Position numbers and translations under genes: made by a program
Source of the DNA: JBLIOB01 sp047639575
GTDB lineage: Bacteria; Bacteroidota; Bacteroidia; Flavobacteriales_D; Parvicellaceae
Reading direction: 5' to 3'
DNA length: 5,117 bases
NCBI GenBank assembly: GCA_047639575.1
Contig: JBLIOB010000307.1
Span: 1-5,117, forward strand
Part shown: one piece after another, positions 1-5,117 of the stretch
How positions within the stretch are numbered: the first letter of the stretch is position 1
Layout: each line of letters begins with the position of its first letter
The notes under the pieces: model-generated
Seen by the model: the letters and a program-made list of their open reading frames with translations, nothing else
What the model was told of the DNA's origin: nothing
The model's database searches: none

Positions 1-123
1 CAAGAAAAAGGATTGAACGAAATCAAGGTAGAATTGAATACGTTGAAATCAACAGACTTCTTTATCGTTCAAGTTGAAGCAAACGGTAAAGTAGGAACCA
101 ATAAAATCTTAATCCAGAAGTAA
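1..123 (+). CDS. C-terminal end of a probable T9SS-secreted protein (5' partial)
   Basis: Frame 1 is open from the window edge to TAA at 121-123 and gives 40 residues ending NGKVGTNKILIQK. The pattern is a G-L-N-E start, alternating hydrophobic strand residues (IKVELNTL), a second strand (FFIVQVEANGK) and a final K-I-L-I-Q-K. It resembles the type A C-terminal sorting domain of Bacteroidota type IX secretion cargo. In that family the last strand ends in a short basic and hydrophobic tail that directs export through the outer membrane, after which the domain is removed. If so, the missing N-terminal part is a secreted or surface-attached protein, but nothing here shows its enzymatic or binding role. 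One oddity is that the usual Gly-x-Tyr before the penultimate strand reads T-D-F-F. The gene is followed directly by an intrinsic terminator. The fragment is short, so the family call is an inference from pattern. Confidence 0.7.
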   Translation, partial: QEKGLNEIKVELNTLKSTDFFIVQVEANGKVGTNKILIQK

Positions 124-150
124 CCTAGAGTTAAGACTTTAAACTAAGCG

Positions 151-187
151 AATAGCTCTGTATCAATAGGTACAGGGCTATTTTTTT
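151..187 (+). terminator. Intrinsic terminator of the upstream plus-strand gene
   Basis: A 12-bp stem (151-162 with 171-182, one G-U pair at 157/176) closes an 8-base loop and runs into seven T residues at 181-187. It lies 27 bases after the stop codon of the gene ending at 123, as expected for a rho-independent terminator. Read on the other strand, the same hairpin is followed by CGCTTAGTTT and has no T run, so it should work mainly for the plus-strand gene. The stop codon of the minus-strand LRR gene (178-180) lies inside the 3' arm, and the T run encodes that protein's final Lys-Lys. Confidence 0.88.
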
Positions 188-1473
188 GGGTAATTATAGT
201 AATTGCCGTAACGCTGGTACTTTACTTTAACTCCAGGCAAATATTGCTCCGCCCATTCTCCCATGATGAAGAACGGATTCTTTTGAAAATTAAACATAGT
301 CAAGTTCATTTGAGAGATTAAAACTGGCAAGGAATCAATGTCGTTATACGCTAAATCCAACTTTTCAACGCTAAGGTTATTTTCAAGTCCTTTCGGAAAT
401 TTCGTGATTTGATTTGAATTCAGGTATAGCATCTTGAGCTTACCCATGCTCTCAAAAATTGGCGGAATAGTAACTATTCTATTATTCTCTAAATACAACC
501 TTTCTAAATTACTCAGAGATCGCATACCTAGGTTTAAACGCGTTAATTTATTGAACTTTAGAGATAAGTATTCCAATGAATCCATTTCTTTAATTGAATT
601 AGGTATTGCCCTTATTTCATTAGATGCTAAATTCAAATCTTCGAGTTGTTTCAACTCGGTTATTCCTGCAGGAAACGATTTTAGTCGATTTTCGTCAAGG
701 TTCAACATCTTTAGATTTTTTAACGCTGAAATATCTACGGGAATCGAGTCAATTCTATTTCTTCCTAAACTGAGTGAAGTCAATTCTTTTAACGCTCCAA
801 TTTCTGTTGGGATTGTGCGCAGAAAATTCTCTTCCAAATTCAATTCTTCCAACTTCTTAAGTTGGCCAATTTTTGGGTTTATTCGCTGCATCCCAATATG
901 CCTAGCCCGTAACTTCTTTAAATTTCTTAAGCTAAATACAACTTCAGGAATTTGACCTAATCTCGTCCATGAAAGTCCGAGTTCTTCCAAGTTCACCAAA
1001 TTAGAAAGCGTATCCGGAAGCCTTTTAAGCTTATGAATACCGCTTAAATAAAGCACCTCTAAATTCGTAAGACTGCCAATAACTTCAGGAATCTCTTCGA
1101 TTTCAATCCCGATTGTCAACCATTGTAAATTTTTGAATCTTTTAAGCTGTTTTTCTAAATCGTTGATTGGCCCATATTCATAGTAAAGCTCCATTTTATA
1201 TACGTCTAACGGATGCTTTATAGCCTCATCCCAGTCGTCCTGACTGTAAGCCTGAGCCACATCTAGCTCTTCTTTTGTCAATAAATGGACAGGCTCAGGG
1301 TATGGGATATCTACGACAATGGTATCGTTAAATACCACTGGAATCGTATCTGGAAGGTAAGGAATTGAGTCTACAACAATTGATTGAACCACTTCAGGCT
1401 GGACCACCTCATTTGATTCAGAAGAACAGCTGCATAAAGCAGCCAGAAAGAGTATTGGGATCAGATATCTCAT
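178..1473 (-). CDS. Leucine-rich-repeat lipoprotein, predicted envelope or surface protein
   Basis: The 431-residue product starts with a lipoprotein signal: MRY, a hydrophobic stretch (residues 4-13), then the lipobox L13-C14-S15-C16, with Cys16 the best lipidation site. Residues 17-65 form a Pro/Val-rich linker containing two similar segments (31-41 and 51-61). Residues 66-114 look helical and capping. From about 115 to 390 there are about 12 leucine-rich repeats of 23 residues (one of 24), of the form L-x-x-L-x-L-x-x-N-x-I-x-x-I-P. This is the bacterial SDS22/Shoc2-like type. A short C-terminal cap (391-431) ends in a Tyr/Asn-rich tail. LRR solenoids normally bind proteins; no catalytic domain is visible, so a binding or adhesion role is inferred. 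The ATG at 1473 is the only reasonable start: the frame upstream has no start codon before a stop at 1515-1513, and the signal peptide follows at once. No Shine-Dalgarno sequence is evident. It lies 85 bases downstream of the WG-repeat gene on the same strand and may share its transcript. The ligand is unknown. Confidence 0.9.
   Translation of the reverse strand: MRYLIPILFLAALCSCSSESNEVVQPEVVQSIVVDSIPYLPDTIPVVFNDTIVVDIPYPEPVHLLTKEELDVAQAYSQDDWDEAIKHPLDVYKMELYYEYGPINDLEKQLKRFKNLQWLTIGIEIEEIPEVIGSLTNLEVLYLSGIHKLKRLPDTLSNLVNLEELGLSWTRLGQIPEVVFSLRNLKKLRARHIGMQRINPKIGQLKKLEELNLEENFLRTIPTEIGALKELTSLSLGRNRIDSIPVDISALKNLKMLNLDENRLKSFPAGITELKQLEDLNLASNEIRAIPNSIKEMDSLEYLSLKFNKLTRLNLGMRSLSNLERLYLENNRIVTIPPIFESMGKLKMLYLNSNQITKFPKGLENNLSVEKLDLAYNDIDSLPVLISQMNLTMFNFQKNPFFIMGEWAEQYLPGVKVKYQRYGNYYNYPKK
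304..1131 (-). repeat. Tandem LRR-coding repeats, 69-base period
   Basis: This stretch encodes residues 115-390 of the LRR lipoprotein. The 23-residue unit gives a 69-base period at the DNA level, with one 72-base unit (residues 138-161). The copies are clearly diverged in nucleotide sequence, so this is an old, selected protein repeat rather than a recent tandem expansion. The unit around residues 299-321 is the most irregular: the Ile-Pro step is replaced by R-L-N-L. Confidence 0.8.
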
Positions 1474-1558
1474 ACTTAAATGTAGTTTGAATATCTTAAT
1501 AGCGTGAGGAAACTAATTACTAGTAAGCAAGTTTCTATTTTTTGGCCTGAAATGCTTT
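1474..1558. other. Intergenic gap between the WG and LRR genes
   Basis: This 85-base AT-rich spacer lies between two minus-strand genes. I see no T-tailed hairpin after the WG stop codon and no good match to the Bacteroidota promoter consensus (TTG, 17-23 bases, TAnnTTTG) ahead of the LRR start. The absence of both fits read-through from the WG gene into the LRR gene, but does not prove it. Confidence 0.4.
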
Positions 1559-3274
1559 TTATTTGGGTAAATCTGCTTCTACCCATGTATGGAATTTTTT
1601 CTCGTAAAAGTGGCCGTTTTCAATTTTGGGAACACAAACTTGTTTGGAACGTCCATACGGGTTTCTTTGATAGCCGTCATTAGGAACCTTTGGTAAATCC
1701 ACCCATTTCTTTTTAATCTTAACGATGGAAGGTGACTTAATTATGTTTCCTTCTAAATCAACGAGCCCAAGCTCAGCATCATTGTTACTTACAAATGCAT
1801 ATCCGTTGTCATAATAAGAAGTCAAGAAAACTGAATCTTCGAAATATACTTGCTCGCCTTTTTTGTTAATCATGAATACATCATCGCCTTTGGTTACTTC
1901 AGCTAGCCCGTTAACAAATGGTCTCGCGTCATTATATACTCCTTTATGAATAGGCGCTCCAGTTGAGTCTACATAACGATATCTAAATTGGTTGGAAATT
2001 TTCCCCTTATGCCCAACAATCGAAACTCCCTCTTGAAGATCTGTAAGGTGATTACATTTTAGCTTAAAATAAGTTCGCCCTTTTAGATTCACAATGGCCG
2101 CAGAATCTTTGTCTGAAACCACTACTCTTCCTTCGTAAATTGGCGAAACATAACCATAAATTAATGGAATGATAACTCCTTTACCTGGTTCATAAACACC
2201 CATGTAATAATCCGGATTTTTAACAACGATAGGTGATTTAAAATCAATTAGTTCCTGGTCCCCATCCGCGATGTATCCGGGGGGTAACAAATAATCCCCT
2301 TTTGAATTTACATAGGCGCTCCCCCAACTTGAGCTATAGCTTCTAATTCCATAAATTCCATCTCTAAACTCCTCAATGGAACAATCTTCGAATTGAAAAG
2401 GTAGGACGATTTCTCCTTTCAAATTGATTAGCCCAGTTTTGCCATTTTTAATTGCCTGAACTAAAGTTGAGTCAGAGATTGTTCTTAAATCTTCATATCC
2501 TGCGCTAAATGGAATGATCTCCTTCATTTCTCCATTGACTATGGCTGCTCCGCTTTCAGTAAATATTGCTGTTCGGTTAAAGTAAATTGTTGCATGATGA
2601 TTTAGTCTAATTCGATCCATCTTCTTTCCGGAAATATTGATTAACTCTCCTTTTAAGTCAACAATTTTTTGAAATTTATCATACCGCCCAGTTACTTTAT
2701 TTTCCTTTTCGTAATAAATTAAATAAAAAGGGAGCCATTGAATTTTCCCTTTATTTTGAAATCTAGCATGCTCCATACGCTGCAATGAAGATCCCATAGC
2801 CTCTATTTTTAGATTCCCTTCTAGATCATAAATCCCATGTCTAGAATCACTAGAAACCTTAACCTCTTGCAAATCCTTGTAAACTTGGCAATTCGTTCTT
2901 TCATCATCTGAAATTGTCTTCCCGTTATCAAGATTCTTAATTAATGCTCCACCATTGGTAAATATGGAAACGATTCCCAACCCTTGATGTGTAACATGCT
3001 GGTCTCCGTATGGAAGTTTCATATTACCATTAACATCAACTATTCCGTACCAAAACGAACGACCCTTGCCCGTTTCATTTTTTTGGGCAACTACTGCATA
3101 GCCATCTTTAAAATTGGCACTTACTCTATCAAACCTTTGATTAAGCATGAACTTCTGACTCTCTTCATCCCAAAAGCCGTATTGCTCTCCATCTTTTTTT
3201 GTAGTCCAGTTTTCTTGACAAAACCCGCACAATGGAAATAGAATTAATAGAATGTACAAGACTGATCTGGTCAT
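1559..3274 (-). CDS. Secreted WG-repeat protein
   Basis: The 571-residue product begins with a signal peptide: MTRS, hydrophobic residues 5-15, then G17-F18-C19 before Gln20. Cleavage after C19 would leave an N-terminal Gln, as is common for Bacteroidota exported proteins. The rest is built from WG-type beta repeats, whose core is hydrophobic-G-hydrophobic-hydrophobic-D/N-x-x-G-x-hydrophobic. Clear copies start near residues 32 (YGFWDEE), 76 (YGIVDVNGN), 146 (HGIYDLEGN), 203, 243, 280 (TGLINLKGE), 319, 358, 392, 432, 466 and 502 (LGLVDLEGN). Several are followed by the typical D/N-G-hydrophobic-A strand (for example DGYAVV at 57 and NGYAFV at 490). Residues 520-571 are a non-repeat, basic and aromatic tail. 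The family has no known enzymatic activity and is presumed to form a beta-rich binding scaffold. The ATG at 3274 is the first start after an in-frame stop at 3286-3284. The LRR gene follows 85 bases downstream, and a 13-bp palindrome lies 17 bases upstream of the start. Confidence 0.88.
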   Translation of the reverse strand: MTRSVLYILLILFPLCGFCQENWTTKKDGEQYGFWDEESQKFMLNQRFDRVSANFKDGYAVVAQKNETGKGRSFWYGIVDVNGNMKLPYGDQHVTHQGLGIVSIFTNGGALIKNLDNGKTISDDERTNCQVYKDLQEVKVSSDSRHGIYDLEGNLKIEAMGSSLQRMEHARFQNKGKIQWLPFYLIYYEKENKVTGRYDKFQKIVDLKGELINISGKKMDRIRLNHHATIYFNRTAIFTESGAAIVNGEMKEIIPFSAGYEDLRTISDSTLVQAIKNGKTGLINLKGEIVLPFQFEDCSIEEFRDGIYGIRSYSSSWGSAYVNSKGDYLLPPGYIADGDQELIDFKSPIVVKNPDYYMGVYEPGKGVIIPLIYGYVSPIYEGRVVVSDKDSAAIVNLKGRTYFKLKCNHLTDLQEGVSIVGHKGKISNQFRYRYVDSTGAPIHKGVYNDARPFVNGLAEVTKGDDVFMINKKGEQVYFEDSVFLTSYYDNGYAFVSNNDAELGLVDLEGNIIKSPSIVKIKKKWVDLPKVPNDGYQRNPYGRSKQVCVPKIENGHFYEKKFHTWVEADLPK

Positions 3275-3290
3275 AAGACTAATTTAAAAC

Positions 3291-3303
3291 AACCTATTAG
3301 GTT
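3291..3303. promoter_or_regulatory. 13-bp palindrome upstream of the WG-repeat gene
   Basis: AACCTA and TAGGTT form perfect 6-bp arms around a single T, 17 bases upstream of the WG gene's start codon (minus strand). A one-base loop cannot form as a full RNA hairpin, so if functional it is more likely a dimeric protein-binding site. A symmetric match this short can occur by chance in AT-rich intergenic DNA. Confidence 0.25.
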
Positions 3304-3378
3304 CACAATCCTTCTTGTCTTAAAGTTTGTTATTTTTTTCAATGAGAGGATGAAGACTGTTAAACTGGAACAAGTTTA

Positions 3379-3768
3379 TTATACTTTCTTAGACTTATCC
3401 ATATAGTGCTGCCAATGGACGAGCACATATTTGGCTTTGTTTTTTTCCTTTCGTTCCAGGAAACCGTATTCATAACAGAACAGGTAAACATCTCCGGAAG
3501 GATTTTTCCAATAATGAGTGAAGTACATTGGGTTAAATCCAGCTTTTAATAATTCTTCTTTTCTTATCACTGCTTTCCCAGCAGTATTATAATGGGCTAA
3601 TAGTCTTCTATTTCTTTTCAGCGAGTCATCAATCGATTTAAACAATGTTTTCCCTTTCAGCTTGTTTTTTTGATAATGGAAAGCTGATTTACAGTATGGG
3701 GTGCAAAATATTTTATCTACGCGGCCTCCAATTTCTTCTGAACAGTTGATACAGGTTGATGACTTCAT
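3379..3768 (-). CDS. Small Cys4 zinc-ribbon protein of unknown function
   Basis: The 129-residue product opens with a zinc-binding knuckle pair: C6-x-x-C9 and C22-x-x-x-C26. The intervening G-R-V-D-K-I-F-C pattern is typical of small Bacteroidota zinc-ribbon proteins of the kind sometimes labelled DUF2116-like (from memory, not searched). A basic helical segment follows (residues 27-60, with Lys/Arg-rich stretches and an RNRRLL motif), then an aromatic-rich C-terminal half (about 77-120: GFNPMYFTHYWK, YLFCYEYGFLE, YVLVHWQHYM). No signal peptide or membrane segment is present, so it should be cytoplasmic. The ribbon and basic helix suggest nucleic-acid binding, but no defined activity can be assigned. 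It is divergent from the tyrosine recombinase, with 108 bases between the start codons. Its start codon overlaps one arm of a 12-bp inverted repeat, which makes autoregulation or translational control possible. No Shine-Dalgarno sequence precedes the ATG. No T-tailed terminator follows, and the WG gene begins 104 bases downstream. Confidence 0.82.
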   Translation of the reverse strand: MKSSTCINCSEEIGGRVDKIFCTPYCKSAFHYQKNKLKGKTLFKSIDDSLKRNRRLLAHYNTAGKAVIRKEELLKAGFNPMYFTHYWKNPSGDVYLFCYEYGFLERKEKNKAKYVLVHWQHYMDKSKKV

Positions 3769-3820
3769 TATCAGTAGAATATATTACACGTATTATTAAA
3801 CGTTTAAATCTACTGATAAT
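3767..3820. repeat. Perfect 12-bp inverted repeat in the divergent region, with nested palindrome
   Basis: ATTATCAGTAGA at 3767-3778 is exactly repeated in inverse orientation at 3809-3820, separated by 30 bases. Inside that spacer is a perfect 12-bp palindrome, TTAAACGTTTAA (3796-3807). The left arm overlaps the first two bases of the zinc-ribbon start codon. The element could be a paired operator controlling both divergent genes, an RNA hairpin in the zinc-ribbon leader that closes on its start codon, or a binding site for the neighbouring recombinase. The arms are seen directly; their function is inferred. Confidence 0.7.
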
Positions 3821-3821
3821 A

Positions 3822-3852
3822 TTGCAATTATTTGATTTATAGACAATTTTTG
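3822..3852 (+). promoter_or_regulatory. Candidate Bacteroidota-type promoter for the recombinase gene
   Basis: TTG at 3822-3824 is followed after 20 bases by AATTTTTG at 3845-3852, which matches TAnnTTTG except at the first base. Both the spacing and the position, about 25 bases upstream of the ATG, fit the primary-sigma promoter described for Flavobacterium and Bacteroides. In AT-rich DNA such a match is weak evidence. Confidence 0.27.
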
Positions 3853-3876
3853 CAGTGGATCTAAAAACCGACAAAC

Positions 3877-5013
3877 ATGAAAACAGGATTTACAACTATC
3901 ACTTTAAAGCATTTATATATTAACGATCAGAAACAAATTGGTCTTTACTATCCAAGTAATCAGGTCGTAGATCGGATTATAAAGTCATTTCCAAGCTCTA
4001 AATGGAGTACTAAATACTCCATGTATTATTTACCCAACAAGAAGGAGAACGTGTCTATACTATTCGATTCATTTAGAGGTATTGCGTGGCTAAACGGATC
4101 TCACTTTTTTCAAAAACACACAGTGAATTCAACAAACAACTCCATCAATCTAGACCATTACCGCAACCGAATATCGAATAGCCATCGGTATTGCCCAGAA
4201 GAGTACTTAGCCAAGTTAGAACAAAAGCGATATGCGATGAACACCGCCAATACTTATATCTCTTGTTTCGATAAATTCATGAATCGTTTCGCAGATAAAG
4301 ATTTACTAGCGATCTCTGAACTAGACATCAACTCCTATTTACATGAGCTTTCGGTTAGCAATATCTCTACTTCGTACATCAATCAGATGCTGAACAGCAT
4401 CAAGTTCTATTATGAGATCGTGATGAACATGCCGAATCGATTTTATTCTATTGATCGCCCGATTAAGGAGAAAAAGCTACCTAAGCCGATAAGTAAAAGC
4501 GATGTGATTGCCTTGATTAACGGCACCAATAACATTAAACATCGTTGCATTGCAAGTCTTTTATATTCATCGGGGTTAAGGCGGCAGGAGCTAATTAATA
4601 TGGAACTAACAGACATAGACGTAGCTAGAATGACCGTTCGTATTAATGGAGGCAAGGGGAAAAAAGATCGAATTACGATTTTAAGTTCAACATTCTTGGC
4701 AGATTTGAAGCAGTATTTGGCAAAGCATAAACCCGTCTTCTATTTATTCGAAGGTCCACCAGGTGCCAAATACAGCACTGGAAGTGTTAGACAGATAATT
4801 AAGAATGCCGCAATAAAAGCAGGTTTATCACAGCATGTTACTCCTCACATGCTGCGGCACAGCTTTGCCACACATTTATTAGAAGCAGGCACCGATTTGA
4901 GGTACATTCAAGCGCTACTAGGACATAGCAGTGTTAAAACAACCGAAATATATACTCAAGTATCTACGAGCCATATAGGCACTATAGTAAGTCCTTTGGA
5001 TTCAGTATCTTAG
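3877..5013 (+). CDS. Tyrosine recombinase/integrase with a distinct N-terminal domain
   Basis: The 378-residue product is a complete tyrosine recombinase, an enzyme that cuts and rejoins DNA through a 3'-phosphotyrosine link. All catalytic positions are present: Arg235 (SSGLRRQEL), Lys260 (GGKGKKDR), His324 and Arg327 (PHMLRHSFATH), His350 (LGHSS) and the nucleophile Tyr359 (TEIYTQV). Residues 107-185 are the helical SAM-like core-binding domain, and 203-366 the catalytic domain, closest in feel to Xer and integron-type enzymes. Residues 1-78 are extra relative to XerC/XerD of about 300 residues. They read as a small alpha/beta unit (IGLYYPSN, VDRIIKSFP, KWSTKYSMYYLP, FRGIAWLN), probably an arm-type DNA-binding or protein-contact domain. 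The ATG at 3877 is the first start after an in-frame TAA at 3862; no Shine-Dalgarno sequence is seen. The gene has symmetric DNA elements on both sides and a divergent zinc-ribbon gene. No other mobile-element genes are visible, so it could be a domesticated chromosomal recombinase or the edge of an element. The substrate site is unknown. Confidence 0.93.
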   Translation: MKTGFTTITLKHLYINDQKQIGLYYPSNQVVDRIIKSFPSSKWSTKYSMYYLPNKKENVSILFDSFRGIAWLNGSHFFQKHTVNSTNNSINLDHYRNRISNSHRYCPEEYLAKLEQKRYAMNTANTYISCFDKFMNRFADKDLLAISELDINSYLHELSVSNISTSYINQMLNSIKFYYEIVMNMPNRFYSIDRPIKEKKLPKPISKSDVIALINGTNNIKHRCIASLLYSSGLRRQELINMELTDIDVARMTVRINGGKGKKDRITILSSTFLADLKQYLAKHKPVFYLFEGPPGAKYSTGSVRQIIKNAAIKAGLSQHVTPHMLRHSFATHLLEAGTDLRYIQALLGHSSVKTTEIYTQVSTSHIGTIVSPLDSVS

Positions 5014-5022
5014 TTGCACAAT

Positions 5023-5072
5023 AACATATATAGGGAATAAAGTCAATATTGACTTTATTCCTACGTTATGTT
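5023..5072. repeat. Perfect 28-bp palindrome within a longer dyad, between recombinase and HAD genes
   Basis: The core at 5034-5061 is GGAATAAAGTCAAT joined directly to its exact reverse complement, ATTGACTTTATTCC. One further G-T pair (5033/5062) extends it as RNA. After a 4-by-4 mismatch, AACATA (5023-5028) pairs with TATGTT (5067-5072) on the same axis. As RNA it would form a long hairpin 20 bases after the recombinase stop codon. Neither strand has a T run after the stem (TACGTTATG on plus, TATATATG on minus), so it is not a classical intrinsic terminator, although it could still slow transcription or protect the 3' end. Read as DNA, it can be divided into 11-bp inverted arms around a 6-bp AATATT centre, the general shape of a tyrosine-recombinase core site. 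It could equally be an operator for the HAD gene, which starts 19 bases after the core. Confidence 0.75.
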
Positions 5073-5080
5073 CAATAAAG

Positions 5081-5117
5081 ATGGCAGCTAAAATCCTAAT
5101 ATTAGATCTAGATGGGG
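5081..5117 (+). CDS. Probable HAD-superfamily hydrolase, N-terminal fragment (3' partial)
   Basis: Only 12 codons are in the window: MAAKILILDLDG, then one base of the next codon. The short hydrophobic strand followed by D9-x-D11-G is motif I of the haloacid dehalogenase superfamily. There the first Asp is the nucleophile and the second the general acid/base, usually in phosphatases or phosphoglucomutase-like enzymes. The start at 5081 is favoured because it places motif I at the usual distance from the N-terminus. The reading frame upstream has no earlier ATG back into the recombinase gene. The substrate cannot be told from this fragment. The 28-bp palindrome lies in its presumed leader. Confidence 0.72.
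   Translation, partial: MAAKILILDLDG

Noticed and set aside
434..955. 173-codon open frame on the plus strand
   Set aside because: It lies wholly inside the LRR gene, antisense to it. The openness follows from the repeated LRR codons, and the product has no domain pattern.
2984..3241. 85-codon open frame on the plus strand
   Set aside because: It is antisense to the WG-repeat gene's N-terminal part, with no recognisable protein features.
3361..3378. Hairpin TAAACT/AGTTTA as terminator of the zinc-ribbon gene
   Set aside because: The stem is only six mostly A-T pairs and is not followed by a T run on the minus strand.
3767..3820. Invertible promoter of the Bacteroides type, flipped by the adjacent recombinase
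   Set aside because: Only 30 bases lie between the inverted arms. That is much shorter than known invertible segments and probably too short for two sites on one molecule to pair. No promoter was clear inside it.
4443..4655. 70-codon open frame on the minus strand
   Set aside because: It is antisense to the recombinase catalytic region; the hydrophobic product is a by-product of the other strand.
5034..5062. Classical rho-independent terminator of the recombinase gene
   Set aside because: The stem is long, but the bases after it (ACGTTATG) are not a T run. A termination role remains possible but is not supported by the usual signature.
3877..5117. Integron or complete integrative element
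   Set aside because: Apart from the recombinase there are no cassette arrays, attC-like series, transfer genes or flanking direct repeats in the window.

Overview
The window looks like chromosomal DNA from a member of the Bacteroidota, most likely Flavobacteriia-like. The sequence is AT-rich. The first ORF ends in what looks like a type IX secretion sorting tail. No complete gene has an obvious Shine-Dalgarno sequence. One exported protein has a signal peptide whose predicted cleavage leaves a Gln at the mature N-terminus, and there is a WG-repeat protein. No rRNA, tRNA, CRISPR array or complete mobile element is visible.

Layout, left to right. (1) Positions 1-123 are the 3' end of a plus-strand gene. 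It is followed at once by a strong intrinsic terminator (151-187). (2) A minus-strand run follows, in transcription order: a small zinc-ribbon protein (3768-3379), a secreted WG-repeat protein (3274-1559) and a leucine-rich-repeat lipoprotein (1473-178). The gaps are 104 and 85 bases, so one transcript is possible but not shown. The LRR gene converges on the first gene, and its stop codon lies inside that gene's terminator stem. (3) A 108-base divergent intergenic region (3769-3876) carries a perfect 12-bp inverted repeat with a second palindrome nested inside it. (4) A complete tyrosine recombinase lies on the plus strand (3877-5013). (5) A 67-base gap contains a perfect 28-bp palindrome (5034-5061) inside a longer imperfect dyad. 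(6) The first 12 codons of a probable HAD-superfamily hydrolase begin at 5081 and run off the window.

Two themes stand out. The LRR and WG proteins are neighbouring, predicted exported, repeat-built proteins of unknown function, suited to binding in the envelope or at the surface. The recombinase has all six expected catalytic residues, a non-standard N-terminal domain, a symmetric DNA element on each side, and a divergently transcribed Cys4 zinc-ribbon partner. Those flanking elements could be recombination sites, operators or RNA hairpins; the sequence alone does not decide. I do not see proof of a new system. The recombinase, its zinc-ribbon neighbour and the two symmetric elements are the part most worth following up.
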